Below are positions 38,362 to 46,170 of a DNA stretch of 64,000 nucleotides, piece after piece. Numbering within the stretch: position 1 is the stretch's first letter; every line of letters begins with the position of its first letter. The DNA is from Fluviicola sp. (lineage in GTDB: Bacteria; Bacteroidota; Bacteroidia; Flavobacteriales_D; Crocinitomicaceae). The notes beneath the pieces were generated by a model, which did not search any database, was not told the origin of the DNA, and was given only the letters and a program-made list of their open reading frames with translations. Made by a program: the position numbers and the translations under genes. The stretch is taken from NCBI GenBank assembly GCA_002734065.2, contig NVXU02000048.1:1-64000 (forward strand), written 5' to 3'.

Positions 38362-39030
38362 CTAAACCTCTTCAAAATCATCAAAATGACTATCGCCTCC
38401 TAGACTATTTGTGTCGTCAAAGTCATCATTCTGTGTATTTATCTTTCCACCATTGAGTAAAAATGTCAATGCGTTAACCATCTTAAAAATGAGACTCAAC
38501 AAGAAGAAGAAGCCAATAATTTTGAAAATAAACCCAAAAATAGGCGTGTCTTCGATGTTCACAATACTTTCGTGGAACCATTCTGCAACAGGATTGACAG
38601 CAAATGCTGGATAGAACCAGAAAAAAGCAAATGCAATCAAGGAAATCGCAATAATGACGGTTTCAAACTGCATGTTAAAAGAAGATTGCTTTTTCATCAT
38701 TGGACGACCTGACATTCCCCCAGCAATGTTCATCAACGACGATCGATTCTGATTTTTCTGCAATTTCCCGATAAAGTAGGTGAGAAGAATGATGCCCGCG
38801 AAGACAACACGGCTCAATTCTAACATGTTAAAAGATTCATTGTCAAAGCAAAACAAAAATGTGACGTCCACCAAAAAGAAATATTTGATGCCTCGAATGA
38901 TGTAAACTTCAACCAAAGACCTTTTTCTGCCTTGACTAATCAAGACGACGCCTATTTCAAAAATTCCCCAAAGAAATCCGTAAATCGCAAAGAGAACACC
39001 AAGTCTAAATATGAAATCGAGTAAATGCAT
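38362..39030 (-). CDS. Hypothetical membrane protein, 222 aa
   Basis: Not recognised. Four or five hydrophobic helices are seen (about 5-30, 47-62, 70-88, 122-145, 165-190), with a short cytoplasmic Asp-rich tail (DDFDDTNSLGGDSHFDDFEEV). No transporter or enzyme motif is visible. It stands alone; the box TACTTTTA lies three bases before its ATG. The 38231-38361 gap after it holds only a short catcact tandem repeat. Confidence 0.75.
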   Translation of the reverse strand: MHLLDFIFRLGVLFAIYGFLWGIFEIGVVLISQGRKRSLVEVYIIRGIKYFFLVDVTFLFCFDNESFNMLELSRVVFAGIILLTYFIGKLQKNQNRSSLMNIAGGMSGRPMMKKQSSFNMQFETVIIAISLIAFAFFWFYPAFAVNPVAEWFHESIVNIEDTPIFGFIFKIIGFFFLLSLIFKMVNALTFLLNGGKINTQNDDFDDTNSLGGDSHFDDFEEV

Positions 39031-39358
39031 GTGTAAAAGTACGAATTTAACAGGGAATTAATATGTTCGACAAGCTCAATACAAGTGTTTCAATGATTTA
39101 ATGATTTAAGAAAAGCGATGGAGTGGTAGCTTATAATTTGAACCTCTGTTATTTGCACCTAGCTCATGGATTTTAGCTTTTGGCTTGACTCTCGAAAAGA
39201 AAAGGAGTCTCTTTTTTCTTACATCTACTAAAAAGTGTCTTCGCAAGGGAAAAAAACTTAGACATCGAAGCAAGATCAAGCCAAAAGCTAAAAGCCAAAA
39301 GCCAAAGGCTAAATTCAATCATTAATTCCTTATCTTTACGCAATAAAAAAATACACAG
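39031..39358. other. Intergenic region, 328 bp
   Basis: Holds a GTTCGACAAGCTCAAT motif (39065-39080), repeat C copy 2, and the box TATCTTTA (39331-39338) about 20 bases before the S46 peptidase gene. Nothing coding is seen. Confidence 0.7.
39171..39293 (+). repeat. Repeat C, copy 2
   Basis: Outer arms TTTTAGCTTTTGGCTTGA (39171-39188) and 39276-39293 are a perfect 18-bp inverted repeat. The core ACTAAAAAGTGTCTTC is at 39227-39242. Further arm-like fragments (aaagccaaaagccaaagg) follow to 39311. Confidence 0.75.
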
Positions 39359-41521
39359 ATGAATATTTCGATGAAACTCAATACAAGAAAAATCACAGCA
39401 ATACTCTTATTATCTATTACATCAATTTTCTCTTCGTTTGCAGAAGAAGGAATGCTCATTCCATCCTTAATTGGGGCTTTTGAAGACGATATGAAGGCAA
39501 TGGGAATGAAATTATCAGCGGAGGACATTTATTCTGTCAATAATTCCAGTTTAAAGGACGCGATTCTTCATTTTGGAGGTGGTTGTACTGCTGAATTGGT
39601 GTCTTCTCAAGGATTATTATTGACCAACCATCATTGCGGTTATTCTCAAATACAATCCCATTCTTCTTTGGAAAATAACTACTTAAAAAATGGTTTTTGG
39701 GCAAAAAATAGAAGTGAAGAATTGAAAAACCTTGGACTTACAGCATCAAGAATTGTGAGAATTCAAGATGTTACTTTAGCTGTTTTGGAAGGAACAAAAG
39801 GTCTTTCTCAAAGTAGTAAATTGCTAAAAATGCAAGAGAACATTGTCATTTTGATAGACGATGCAATGAGAGGGAACGGTTATTCTGCGGACATTAAAGC
39901 ATTCAATTATGGCAATGATTTCTACATGATTGTGAAAGAAACTTTTGACGATGTGCGTCTTGTTGGAACTCCACCAAATTCTATTGGTAAGTTCGGTGGT
40001 GATACCGACAACTGGGTTTGGCCAAGACACACGGGTGATTTTTCAGTGTTTCGTGTGTATGCAAATGCAAATAATCAACCAGCAGGCATTTCTGATGACA
40101 ATGTTCCCTACAAACCTTTGCATTTTTTACCTGTTTCGGTGAAGAATAGAGTTCCGGGAGAATTTACAATGATTTATGGATTTCCAGGTTCAACAGAGCA
40201 GCATTTAACGTCAGAAAACCTTCGTTACATCATTGATCAAGAACGCCCTGCAAGAATTTCGATGCGCGACAAGTCATTGAGTGTTATAAATGCAGGGATG
40301 CGTTCTTCAGACCTAATTCGTATTCAATATTCTTCCAAACAAGCAAGAATTGCCAATGGTTGGAAGAAATGGATAGGGCAAATTGGAGGATTGAAAACTG
40401 TAAATGCCATTCAAATTAAATTGGATAGAGAGAAGAAATACAACGACATGGCGGCAACTAAGACCGAGTGGCAAGAAACCTATGGTTCTGTGATCAAAGA
40501 GATGAATGAGTTAGTCACTCAATACAAGGATGTTGATTTTGGTTATTCCATGGCGATAGAATATTTGTACGTTGGACCAGAAGTGTTTAAACAAGCTCGA
40601 AATCTCAATCTTTTTCTAGTTAACTTTAATAAGTTCGAGAAAAACGGCACTTTAGATGCAGAAATAGAGAAACAAATTAAGGGCGCGAAAGGATTCTTTA
40701 AGAATTACAATGCCGACATTGATAAAGAGATTTTCATTCTGTTAACAGAAGAATATGTGAAGCAAGTTGGCGATGGTCCTTTACCAGAACGATTAAAAAA
40801 CACTTCAGCGCAAGATTTAGCGGATAAAATTTTCAAGAAATCGATTTTGACCGACGAAGCACGATTTGTGAAATTCATGAATAAGTTGAAGGCCAAATCG
40901 ATTAAAAAATTACAAAAAAAAGACCTTGGATTTATTTTGTGGGCTGATGCCAACGATAAATTTAGAAGTGAAATTCTCCCAGGAATCAGAACCTACAAAG
41001 GAGCAATGAATCAATTGCTTAAAACCTATGTGAAAGGGAGAATGGTGATGTTTCCAGAAGAGAAAATGTGGCCAGACGCGAATTCTACCATGCGTATCAC
41101 TTATGGTAAATTAGAAGGCTCTGCACCCATCGACGGAATGGCTTACACAGAGCACACGACCTTGAAAGGAATCATCGCAAAGAATAACAGTGATAACCCT
41201 GACTACGAGTTACTGCCTAGGATGCGTGAGCTTGCAAAGAAAAAAGATTACGGAAGTTATGCCCAAGACGGAGAGTTGTGGGTATGCTTTACGGGGTCCA
41301 ATCACACCACTGGTGGCAACTCCGGTTCTCCTGTAATTGATGCAGAAGGCAACCTCATGGGACTCAATTTTGACAGAACGTGGGAAAGTACCATGAGCGA
41401 TTACATGTTCGATGCCTCTCGTTGCCGAAACATCGCTGTTGACATCCGTTATGTTTTGTGGGTGATGGATAGATATTCAGGTGCGAAGCATTTGGTAGAT
41501 GAAATGGTTTTGGTGAAGTAG
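39359..41521 (+). CDS. S46 family dipeptidyl-peptidase, DPP11-like
   Basis: Protein of 720 aa with a signal peptide (about 1-28). It is a chymotrypsin-fold serine exopeptidase that releases dipeptides from oligopeptides in the periplasm. TNHHCGY (89-95) carries the catalytic His and TGGNSGSPV the nucleophile Ser655. The S1-specificity position is Arg673 (in GLNFDRTWES), the residue that marks Asp/Glu-specific DPP11, while DPP7 has Gly. Numbering of Ser655 and Arg673 coincides with that of Porphyromonas DPP11. It is likely used to feed on acidic peptides. Confidence 0.93.
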   Translation: MNISMKLNTRKITAILLLSITSIFSSFAEEGMLIPSLIGAFEDDMKAMGMKLSAEDIYSVNNSSLKDAILHFGGGCTAELVSSQGLLLTNHHCGYSQIQSHSSLENNYLKNGFWAKNRSEELKNLGLTASRIVRIQDVTLAVLEGTKGLSQSSKLLKMQENIVILIDDAMRGNGYSADIKAFNYGNDFYMIVKETFDDVRLVGTPPNSIGKFGGDTDNWVWPRHTGDFSVFRVYANANNQPAGISDDNVPYKPLHFLPVSVKNRVPGEFTMIYGFPGSTEQHLTSENLRYIIDQERPARISMRDKSLSVINAGMRSSDLIRIQYSSKQARIANGWKKWIGQIGGLKTVNAIQIKLDREKKYNDMAATKTEWQETYGSVIKEMNELVTQYKDVDFGYSMAIEYLYVGPEVFKQARNLNLFLVNFNKFEKNGTLDAEIEKQIKGAKGFFKNYNADIDKEIFILLTEEYVKQVGDGPLPERLKNTSAQDLADKIFKKSILTDEARFVKFMNKLKAKSIKKLQKKDLGFILWADANDKFRSEILPGIRTYKGAMNQLLKTYVKGRMVMFPEEKMWPDANSTMRITYGKLEGSAPIDGMAYTEHTTLKGIIAKNNSDNPDYELLPRMRELAKKKDYGSYAQDGELWVCFTGSNHTTGGNSGSPVIDAEGNLMGLNFDRTWESTMSDYMFDASRCRNIAVDIRYVLWVMDRYSGAKHLVDEMVLVK

Positions 41522-41527
41522 GGAGGG

Positions 41528-42565
41528 ATGAATAATTTTGGTTTACTTTTATTTCTTTTAGCAATATCATTAAACGCTCTTTCTCAAAAAAAAATTCTTG
41601 TAATCGGTAATAGTTTAATGTTTTTTAATTCAATGCCGCAGACATTGGAGGAAGAATTAAATGTTAACACTGATTCATTGATCTTTACTGTTGATCAAAT
41701 TACTTATCCAGGTCATTCATTGCGAATGAATATTCGCTATTATCATTATGGTGGGAAATATATGATAAATATGGATTTAGTGAATGGTCTTAGGTCAAAA
41801 TCAATTGATAGTGACTCGATAAATAAGCGGTTTGGTTCTAGGTGTAATCTTGACACGGTACTCATGTCCAATCTAGAATCTTCTATAATGAGGAACAACT
41901 ATGATATAATTATTGTTCAAGAGCATGGTTCAATTACTCACTCAGAACTGATGATGTCGATAATTGGTGAAAAGTCATTGGAGCGATTGATAGGAATCAT
42001 AGAGAGGTATCATTCTAGGGTGCCAAGAATAATTTATTTTACTGAATACGCTTCTCGAAAACTTTATAAAAAAGAAAGAAAGGGAATAAAATCAATTGAA
42101 AACAGGGTGATTCATCGAGATTACGATACCGTTTCTTGTAAAAAAAATGAAGAACTTGTTCCTTTTGAAAAAGCCAGTATTTTCGAATTAAAGAGGGATG
42201 GAATTATTTGGGCAGTAATTTATGACACTATTATGCCTTCTAATACAGTGCAAGAACAATTCAAATCTATAAATACAAATTTAACTAAGACAAAAAATGA
42301 ATATTCTATCGAAATAAGCCCTACAAACCTATTATTTAATGAAATAAAAATAAACCATCCTCGATGGATAATGTACAAAGGAGGAGGTCATCCTTCTAGA
42401 ACGGCTTCTTATGTATTTGTATGTGTATTTAAAAGGATGATTACAGGGAAAAATATTGATGAAGTATCATCCAAAAGAAAAATTTCTAGACGAAAGGCAA
42501 GAATCATTCGTGATGAAGTAAATGATTTCTTCTCCACCCCCGCTACCGAGCGAAGAATAGACTAA
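41528..42565 (+). CDS. Secreted SGNH-hydrolase-like protein
   Basis: Protein of 345 aa with a signal peptide (about 1-19). Three blocks resemble SGNH/DUF4886-type hydrolases: KKILVIGNSLMFFNSMP with Ser in GNSL, YDIIIVQEHGS, and GGGHPSRTASYVFVC with the His of the C-terminal block. The middle (about 185-290) is not recognisable and is Lys-rich. It lies 6 bases after the peptidase gene but is AT-richer, and repeat A begins 5 bases after its stop. Substrate unknown. Confidence 0.65.
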   Translation: MNNFGLLLFLLAISLNALSQKKILVIGNSLMFFNSMPQTLEEELNVNTDSLIFTVDQITYPGHSLRMNIRYYHYGGKYMINMDLVNGLRSKSIDSDSINKRFGSRCNLDTVLMSNLESSIMRNNYDIIIVQEHGSITHSELMMSIIGEKSLERLIGIIERYHSRVPRIIYFTEYASRKLYKKERKGIKSIENRVIHRDYDTVSCKKNEELVPFEKASIFELKRDGIIWAVIYDTIMPSNTVQEQFKSINTNLTKTKNEYSIEISPTNLLFNEIKINHPRWIMYKGGGHPSRTASYVFVCVFKRMITGKNIDEVSSKRKISRRKARIIRDEVNDFFSTPATERRID

Positions 42566-42569
42566 ATTT

Positions 42570-42598
42570 GCTCGTGCACGACCGCATCGTGTTCGGTA
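42570..42598 (+). repeat. Repeat A, copy 3
   Basis: Matches 15826-15854 at about 27 of 29 positions (GCTCGTGCACGACCGCATCG, then TGTTCGGTA). It lies directly after a stop codon, like the other copies. Confidence 0.65.
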
Positions 42599-42610
42599 AG
42601 ATTACCTTCA

Positions 42611-42757
42611 CCGCTGGTTCGAGATTACCTTCACTGCTACTTCGTGGTGCATCTTGAACCTTTCATTTTAACCTATTCTAATTTAACCATTCCCACCTCT
42701 TCTTCACTCAAAAGCAGTCATTTTTCGTAAAATTCAATCAAAATTTACGAAAAATGA
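42611..42757 (+). repeat. Repeat D, copy 1 (147 bp)
   Basis: About 90 percent identical by eye to 45184-45330. It starts CCGCTGGTTCGAGATTACC and ends in a hairpin TTTTTCGTAAA/TTTACGAAAAA. Both copies are in the same orientation, 2.57 kb apart. Confidence 0.8.
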
Positions 42758-42799
42758 AGCGAAAATGACTTTTTTTGATAAAAACGACCTAGCACTTTC

Positions 42800-42865
42800 C
42801 AAGCGTAAACTCTTACTTTCTCTGTTTATCGGTTATTTGTTCGTCTGTTATTCTGTTAAAACAGA
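42800..42865 (+). repeat. Repeat F, copy 1 (about 65 bp)
   Basis: Almost identical to 43507-43571 (about 63 of 65 positions), same orientation. The two copies flank the first toxin-antitoxin module at 707 bp distance. Confidence 0.8.
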
Positions 42866-42913
42866 TAGTACACCTACAAACAAATTAATAGAGGAAATTT
42901 AGCTTGTGCCCCC

Positions 42914-43210
42914 TCACATTCTTTCTTTCCACTTCTTATCATCTTGCGAGGTGTGAAATACAGAAACAATGGTCACAGTTTCGTTTTCAAATCTAAAATG
43001 CACACCAAATGGAAACCGTTTCAAAAAAGCCACACGGATATTGGCATATCTAACTTGTATCTTCTTGGGATGCTTTTGAATATACTTTCTAGTTGCTTTT
43101 AGTTCAATTAGAAAATTTTCGGCAAGTTGACTCTTGATGCCTTTGTAGTAAACAATCGCTTTTTCAATATCTAGATACGCCCCCGTAGAAGTGTTAAGTT
43201 TATAAGCCAT
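42914..43210 (-). CDS. RelE/ParE family toxin
   Basis: Toxin of 98 aa. The fold is visible as two N-terminal helices (AYLDIEKAIVYYKGIKSQLAENFLIELKAT) and a C-terminal sheet (IRVAFLKRFPFGVHFRFENETVTIVSVFHTSQDDKKW). VFHTSQDDKKW is typical of ParE-like toxins of this phylum. It could target ribosome-bound mRNA or gyrase; sequence does not decide. Its start overlaps the antitoxin end by 11 bases. Confidence 0.9.
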   Translation of the reverse strand: MAYKLNTSTGAYLDIEKAIVYYKGIKSQLAENFLIELKATRKYIQKHPKKIQVRYANIRVAFLKRFPFGVHFRFENETVTIVSVFHTSQDDKKWKERM

Positions 43211-43421
43211 GCTTTTTTTCTAACTCGTTGAGCATGTCGTCAAAATCAATAGCCTTACTTGGATCTTTGTCCAACTCTTGTAATCGTTTAAGTGTAAGTT
43301 CTTGTTGCCATTCAGGAATACCTGTGCTTGTTTCCTTTTTTACAAAGTCTAAAGTTCTTACAAACTCTAAAAGTGCTTTTGCTCTAGGGTTAGAATCGTC
43401 TATGTGAAAAGTATGTATCAT
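43200..43421 (-). CDS. Antitoxin of the first RelE/ParE module
   Basis: Protein of 73 aa starting MIHTFHIDDSNPRAKALLEFVRTLDFVKKE, with a C-terminal acidic tail (DDMLNELEKKHGL) that would wrap around the toxin. It resembles small addiction-module antitoxins common in Bacteroidota. The ATG at 43421 is chosen because further upstream the frame is a hydrophobic, unconserved extension. Antitoxin precedes toxin with an 11-base overlap, as in most type II modules. Confidence 0.85.
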   Translation of the reverse strand: MIHTFHIDDSNPRAKALLEFVRTLDFVKKETSTGIPEWQQELTLKRLQELDKDPSKAIDFDDMLNELEKKHGL

Positions 43422-43506
43422 AATTGAATGAATGCATTTTATACTTAAAAATACAAAAATAAAATTAAAAACACAAAGAACTGGCAAAAATAATACTTGC
43501 ATTTCG

Positions 43507-43571
43507 AAGCATAAACTCTTACTTTCTCTGTTTATCGGTTATTTGTTCGTCTGTTATTCTGTTAAAACGGA
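43507..43571 (+). repeat. Repeat F, copy 2
   Basis: Near-identical direct repeat of 42800-42865, lying upstream of the antitoxin gene. The unit contains cttactttctctgtttatcg and ttattctgttaaaac. Confidence 0.8.
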
Positions 43572-43639
43572 TTAAATGGTATTTACAACAAGAGCCAAGT
43601 TTCTAATTAGAATTTTTTTGTATATTAGAGTTGTGGAAA

Positions 43640-43677
43640 CCAAGACCACGCGAAAGGGTTCGCGCGGCAGCTTGGGG
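43640..43677 (+). repeat. Repeat B, copy 2
   Basis: CCAAGACCACGCGAAAGGGT then TCGCGCGGCAGCTTGGGG. The ends CCAAG/CTTGG and the inner CGCGAA/TTCGCG both pair, making a nested hairpin. It lies 8 bases before the ATG of the orphan lipoprotein. A ttttttgtatatt motif precedes it at 43615, as it does the ORF at 15346. Confidence 0.7.
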
Positions 43678-43685
43678 GTAAATAG

Positions 43686-44447
43686 ATGATGAAAATAAAA
43701 GGGAAAAATATTATTTTTTGCTTGTTGCTGTTTGTGAACTGTACAGCTGAAGTTAAAAAAAGTGCAGAAACAAGTATTAGTCTTGAGAGGAGAATCACTG
43801 CTGAAATAAGGAATGATTTACAGGATTGGAATTTAACTACGGGGGTAGCTGTTAAGTCTTTTGAAGACGCTCTAGCTATCGATATAATATATTTAAACAG
43901 TAAAGATTCATTTTTTCTTGATAAATATTCAAATGAATTAATTGTTAAGACACTTATACATAAGCATTATGAAAAATTTAAAAAGTACAACCTGATTAAT
44001 TTATCATTAGAATTTGAAGATTATCCCGAGATTTTAACTTTTTATTTAGATAAGCAAAAAATGAAAGCAATTAATGTTTTTTTTGTAGATAATTATTATG
44101 CTAATGTAGTATATAGCCTAAAAAGTTTTAATTACGAGAATGTCATCACATTTAATTCGGTAATAAAATTTATCACAAACAATGCTAGAGAATTAACTTT
44201 TGAAGGGAATTATTGGGAGTTGTTGCAGTCAGTTTCATTCTCTAAACGCCAAGAAAGTGAGACTGAGAGAATAAACAATACTATTCTTTTTGTGCTAATG
44301 ATTCAAATGGTCGACAATGTATATTCCAATCTTTTCCCAGAAGGCACTACACTTGAGTTAACCGAGCTAATTGAACAAAATAATATTAACAAAGCTGTTC
44401 TTGATATGTCGTATGATGAGCTGAAGAGCTATTTTAGGGATAGATAG
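43686..44447 (+). CDS. Hypothetical lipoprotein, 253 aa
   Basis: Not recognised. Lipoprotein signal with lipobox FVNC (Cys19), then an all-helical-looking, AT-rich-encoded protein (NVITFNSVIKFITNNARELTF, ELTELIEQNNINKAVLDMSYDELKSYF). Start is one of two adjacent ATGs (43686 or 43689). It sits between the two toxin-antitoxin modules and between repeats B and E, with no operon partner. It looks like cargo of the islet. Confidence 0.7.
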   Translation: MMKIKGKNIIFCLLLFVNCTAEVKKSAETSISLERRITAEIRNDLQDWNLTTGVAVKSFEDALAIDIIYLNSKDSFFLDKYSNELIVKTLIHKHYEKFKKYNLINLSLEFEDYPEILTFYLDKQKMKAINVFFVDNYYANVVYSLKSFNYENVITFNSVIKFITNNARELTFEGNYWELLQSVSFSKRQESETERINNTILFVLMIQMVDNVYSNLFPEGTTLELTELIEQNNINKAVLDMSYDELKSYFRDR

Positions 44448-44471
44448 ATAGGATAGTGGATGTGTGTAACA

Positions 44472-44498
44472 CGCTGGTTCGAGATTTCATCTCGGACC
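44472..44498 (+). repeat. Repeat E, copy 1
   Basis: CGCTG followed by a hairpin GGTTCGAGAT-TTC-ATCTCGGACC. It recurs at 45359-45385. The first 15 bases also begin both D repeats. Confidence 0.7.
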
Positions 44499-44509
44499 TT
44501 TCAGTCAAC

Positions 44510-44803
44510 TCATCTTCTCCATTTTTTAGGATTTTGCGATGTATGAAAAACAGCTGATACAACAATTTGTTTACTTTGCTCTATAACCAGGTAATGTATC
44601 ATATACGGAAAGCCTTTAACAATGGCAGTTCTAGTTTCATTGTATCTAATAGCTACCGTTTTAGGGTCTTGTTGAATTTGCTTTACTCTTTTACGAATTT
44701 GTTTTGTAATTTTTTTTCCAAGTCCTTTTTCTTGTTTGTTATACCAATTAGCAGCGCTTTGGATGTCTTTTTTAGCGAGGGGTAGAATAATGACTTTATA
44801 CAT
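44510..44803 (-). CDS. RelE/ParE family toxin, second module
   Basis: Toxin of 97 aa: MYKVIILPLAKKDIQSAANWYNKQEKGLGKKITKQIRKRV, then TRTAIVKGFPYMIHYLVIEQSKQIVVSAVFHTSQNPKKW. It is a relative of the toxin at 42914 (shared VFHTSQ-x-x-KKW end) but clearly divergent, so it is not a recent copy. Its start overlaps the antitoxin stop (TAATG). Confidence 0.9.
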   Translation of the reverse strand: MYKVIILPLAKKDIQSAANWYNKQEKGLGKKITKQIRKRVKQIQQDPKTVAIRYNETRTAIVKGFPYMIHYLVIEQSKQIVVSAVFHTSQNPKKWRR

Positions 44804-45033
44804 TATAAATCTTTTTCAATCTCATCCATTGCTTGGTCAAAATCGCTTGCAGAATCAGGATTGTTTTTAAAATCTTCCAACCTTCTTTCTACTTCTTTCA
44901 TTTGCCATTCGGGTATTTCTATCCCTTCCTGTTCAATACCTTGGTATTTGCTTTTGAGCTTGTCCCAATCTTTTATTGGTATAAAAACGCCTGTTGTTTT
45001 TCCTTTACTGTCTGAAATAAATTGTAAACTCAT
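44803..45033 (-). CDS. Antitoxin of the second RelE/ParE module
   Basis: Protein of 76 aa: MSLQFISDSKGKTTGVFIPIKDWDKLKSKY, then an acidic helical C-terminus (PDSASDFDQAMDEIEKDL). The N-terminal part resembles the short beta-strand plus helix of Phd/YefM-like or DUF2683-type antitoxins. It precedes and overlaps its toxin gene. Confidence 0.85.
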   Translation of the reverse strand: MSLQFISDSKGKTTGVFIPIKDWDKLKSKYQGIEQEGIEIPEWQMKEVERRLEDFKNNPDSASDFDQAMDEIEKDL

Positions 45034-45183
45034 ATTCTTTTTTTACTAAGATAGCGCATTCCACATGATTCCGCAACAAAACCGTCCCAAAGATTGGAAA
45101 CTGATTTTAGAACCTCCTAAAAAGACTATTTCAGCATTAATATGAGTCAAATTTTAAATTAGAACTTATTCAGAGAAACTCCC

Positions 45184-45330
45184 CCGCTGGTTCGAGATTA
45201 CCTTCGGTGCTACTTCGTGGTGTACCCTGAACCTTTCATTTTAACCTATTCTAATTTAACCATTCCCCCCCTTTCTTCACTCAAAAACAGACATTTTCCG
45301 TAAAATTCAATCAAATTTTACGAAAAATGA
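45184..45330 (+). repeat. Repeat D, copy 2 (147 bp)
   Basis: Same length and orientation as 42611-42757, about 90 percent identical by eye. The terminal hairpin is conserved as pairs although its bases changed (CGTAAAATT/AATTTTACG). Confidence 0.8.
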
Positions 45331-45358
45331 GATAAAAACGGCTATTTTCAAGAATCTC

Positions 45359-45385
45359 CGCTGGTTCGAGATTTTATCTCGGACC
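45359..45385 (+). repeat. Repeat E, copy 2
   Basis: CGCTG plus hairpin GGTTCGAGAT-TTT-ATCTCGGACC. It differs from 44472-44498 only in the loop. Confidence 0.7.
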
Positions 45386-45475
45386 TAACCCTAACGTTGT
45401 GGTCTAACAACAGCCAAATTTTCACAAAAACTCCTTTCCTCTCGTTACTTTTCGTACATTCTCACTTTTACAAGT

Positions 45476-46126
45476 ATGATACTATTAAAAACGAAACAAT
45501 TCTTCATTTGTACTTTTCTTGGTTTTGCACTCTCATCTTGTGCACAATCTTATTCTGAGAAAGAGGATGACAGTTCAGAATTTATCCTCGAAGAACAACA
45601 AAGCAACTTATTTTTAACAGAAAGAAAAGTTGAATTTGAGAAGCAGAAAGTCAAAGCGAAAAACTTTCTTTCAACGCACAAAAGCTACAATCAAGAGCTG
45701 ATTTTTTTGCTTGATATGCGATTGCCTTCTTAAAACTTCCGTTTTTTTATCGTAGATGTTAAAAAAGACACGCTACTTCACCAAGGGCTCGTTGCACACG
45801 GAAGCGGTTCTGTTGTAGAAGATTCTCTCATTTTTAGTAATATTCCTGAATCTTATCAATCTTCTTTAGGAAATTACAAAATAGGTGCAAAATACACAGG
45901 TAATTTTGGTGAATCATACAAATTGCACGGTTTGGATGAGACCAATAACAACGCCTACAAAAGGTACATCGTTTTGCATCCTTATTCGTGCGTTCCTGAC
46001 GAAGAACAGGATTACCCTATCTGTGAGAGTTTGGGTTGCCCAATGGTTTCGAATAATTTTATCAAGAAATTGTATAAAATCATTGACGGTTCTAAGAAAC
46101 CAATTTTAATGGTGATGTATTATTGA
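45476..46126 (+). pseudogene. Murein L,D-transpeptidase-family lipoprotein, interrupted by one stop codon
   Basis: The first 85 codons give a lipoprotein signal (LSSC, Cys22) and helical linker ending LLDMRLPS. An in-frame TAA follows at 45731-45733, and the same frame continues without other stops as NFRFFIVDVKKDTLLHQGLVAHGSG to 46126. The downstream part matches the YkuD-like catalytic domain family (PF13645 type), with the catalytic block SLGCPMV and its Cys kept. Related proteins read PSxKNRFF at the stop, so a single CAA or AAA to TAA change would explain it. It may be a recent pseudogene, a sequencing error, or read-through. Confidence 0.85.
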
Positions 46127-46130
46127 AAAA

Positions 46131-46154
46131 AAAGCGAACCCGAAGGTTCGCTTT
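46131..46154. terminator. Bidirectional terminator between the LDT pseudogene and lpd
   Basis: Perfect stem AAAGCGAACC / GGTTCGCTTT with loop CGAA, preceded by an A run, so it can end transcripts from both convergent genes. Confidence 0.85.
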
Positions 46155-46170
46155 GTATATGCTATTTTTT

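Larger units (their letters stand above)
42566..42913. other. Intergenic region, 348 bp, composed of repeats
   Basis: From left to right it holds repeat A copy 3, repeat D copy 1 (including a tttttcgtaa hairpin) and repeat F copy 1. It is the left border of the toxin-antitoxin islet. No coding sequence seen. Confidence 0.75.
45034..45475. other. Intergenic region, 442 bp, with repeats
   Basis: Holds the antitoxin-2 upstream region, repeat D copy 2 (45184-45330) and repeat E copy 2 (45359-45385). No coding sequence seen in either strand. Confidence 0.7.

Noticed and set aside
43210-44510. The two toxin-antitoxin modules as a recent duplication
   Set aside because: Toxins share only the general family pattern and the VFHTSQ end; antitoxins are not similar. 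Separate acquisition is more likely.
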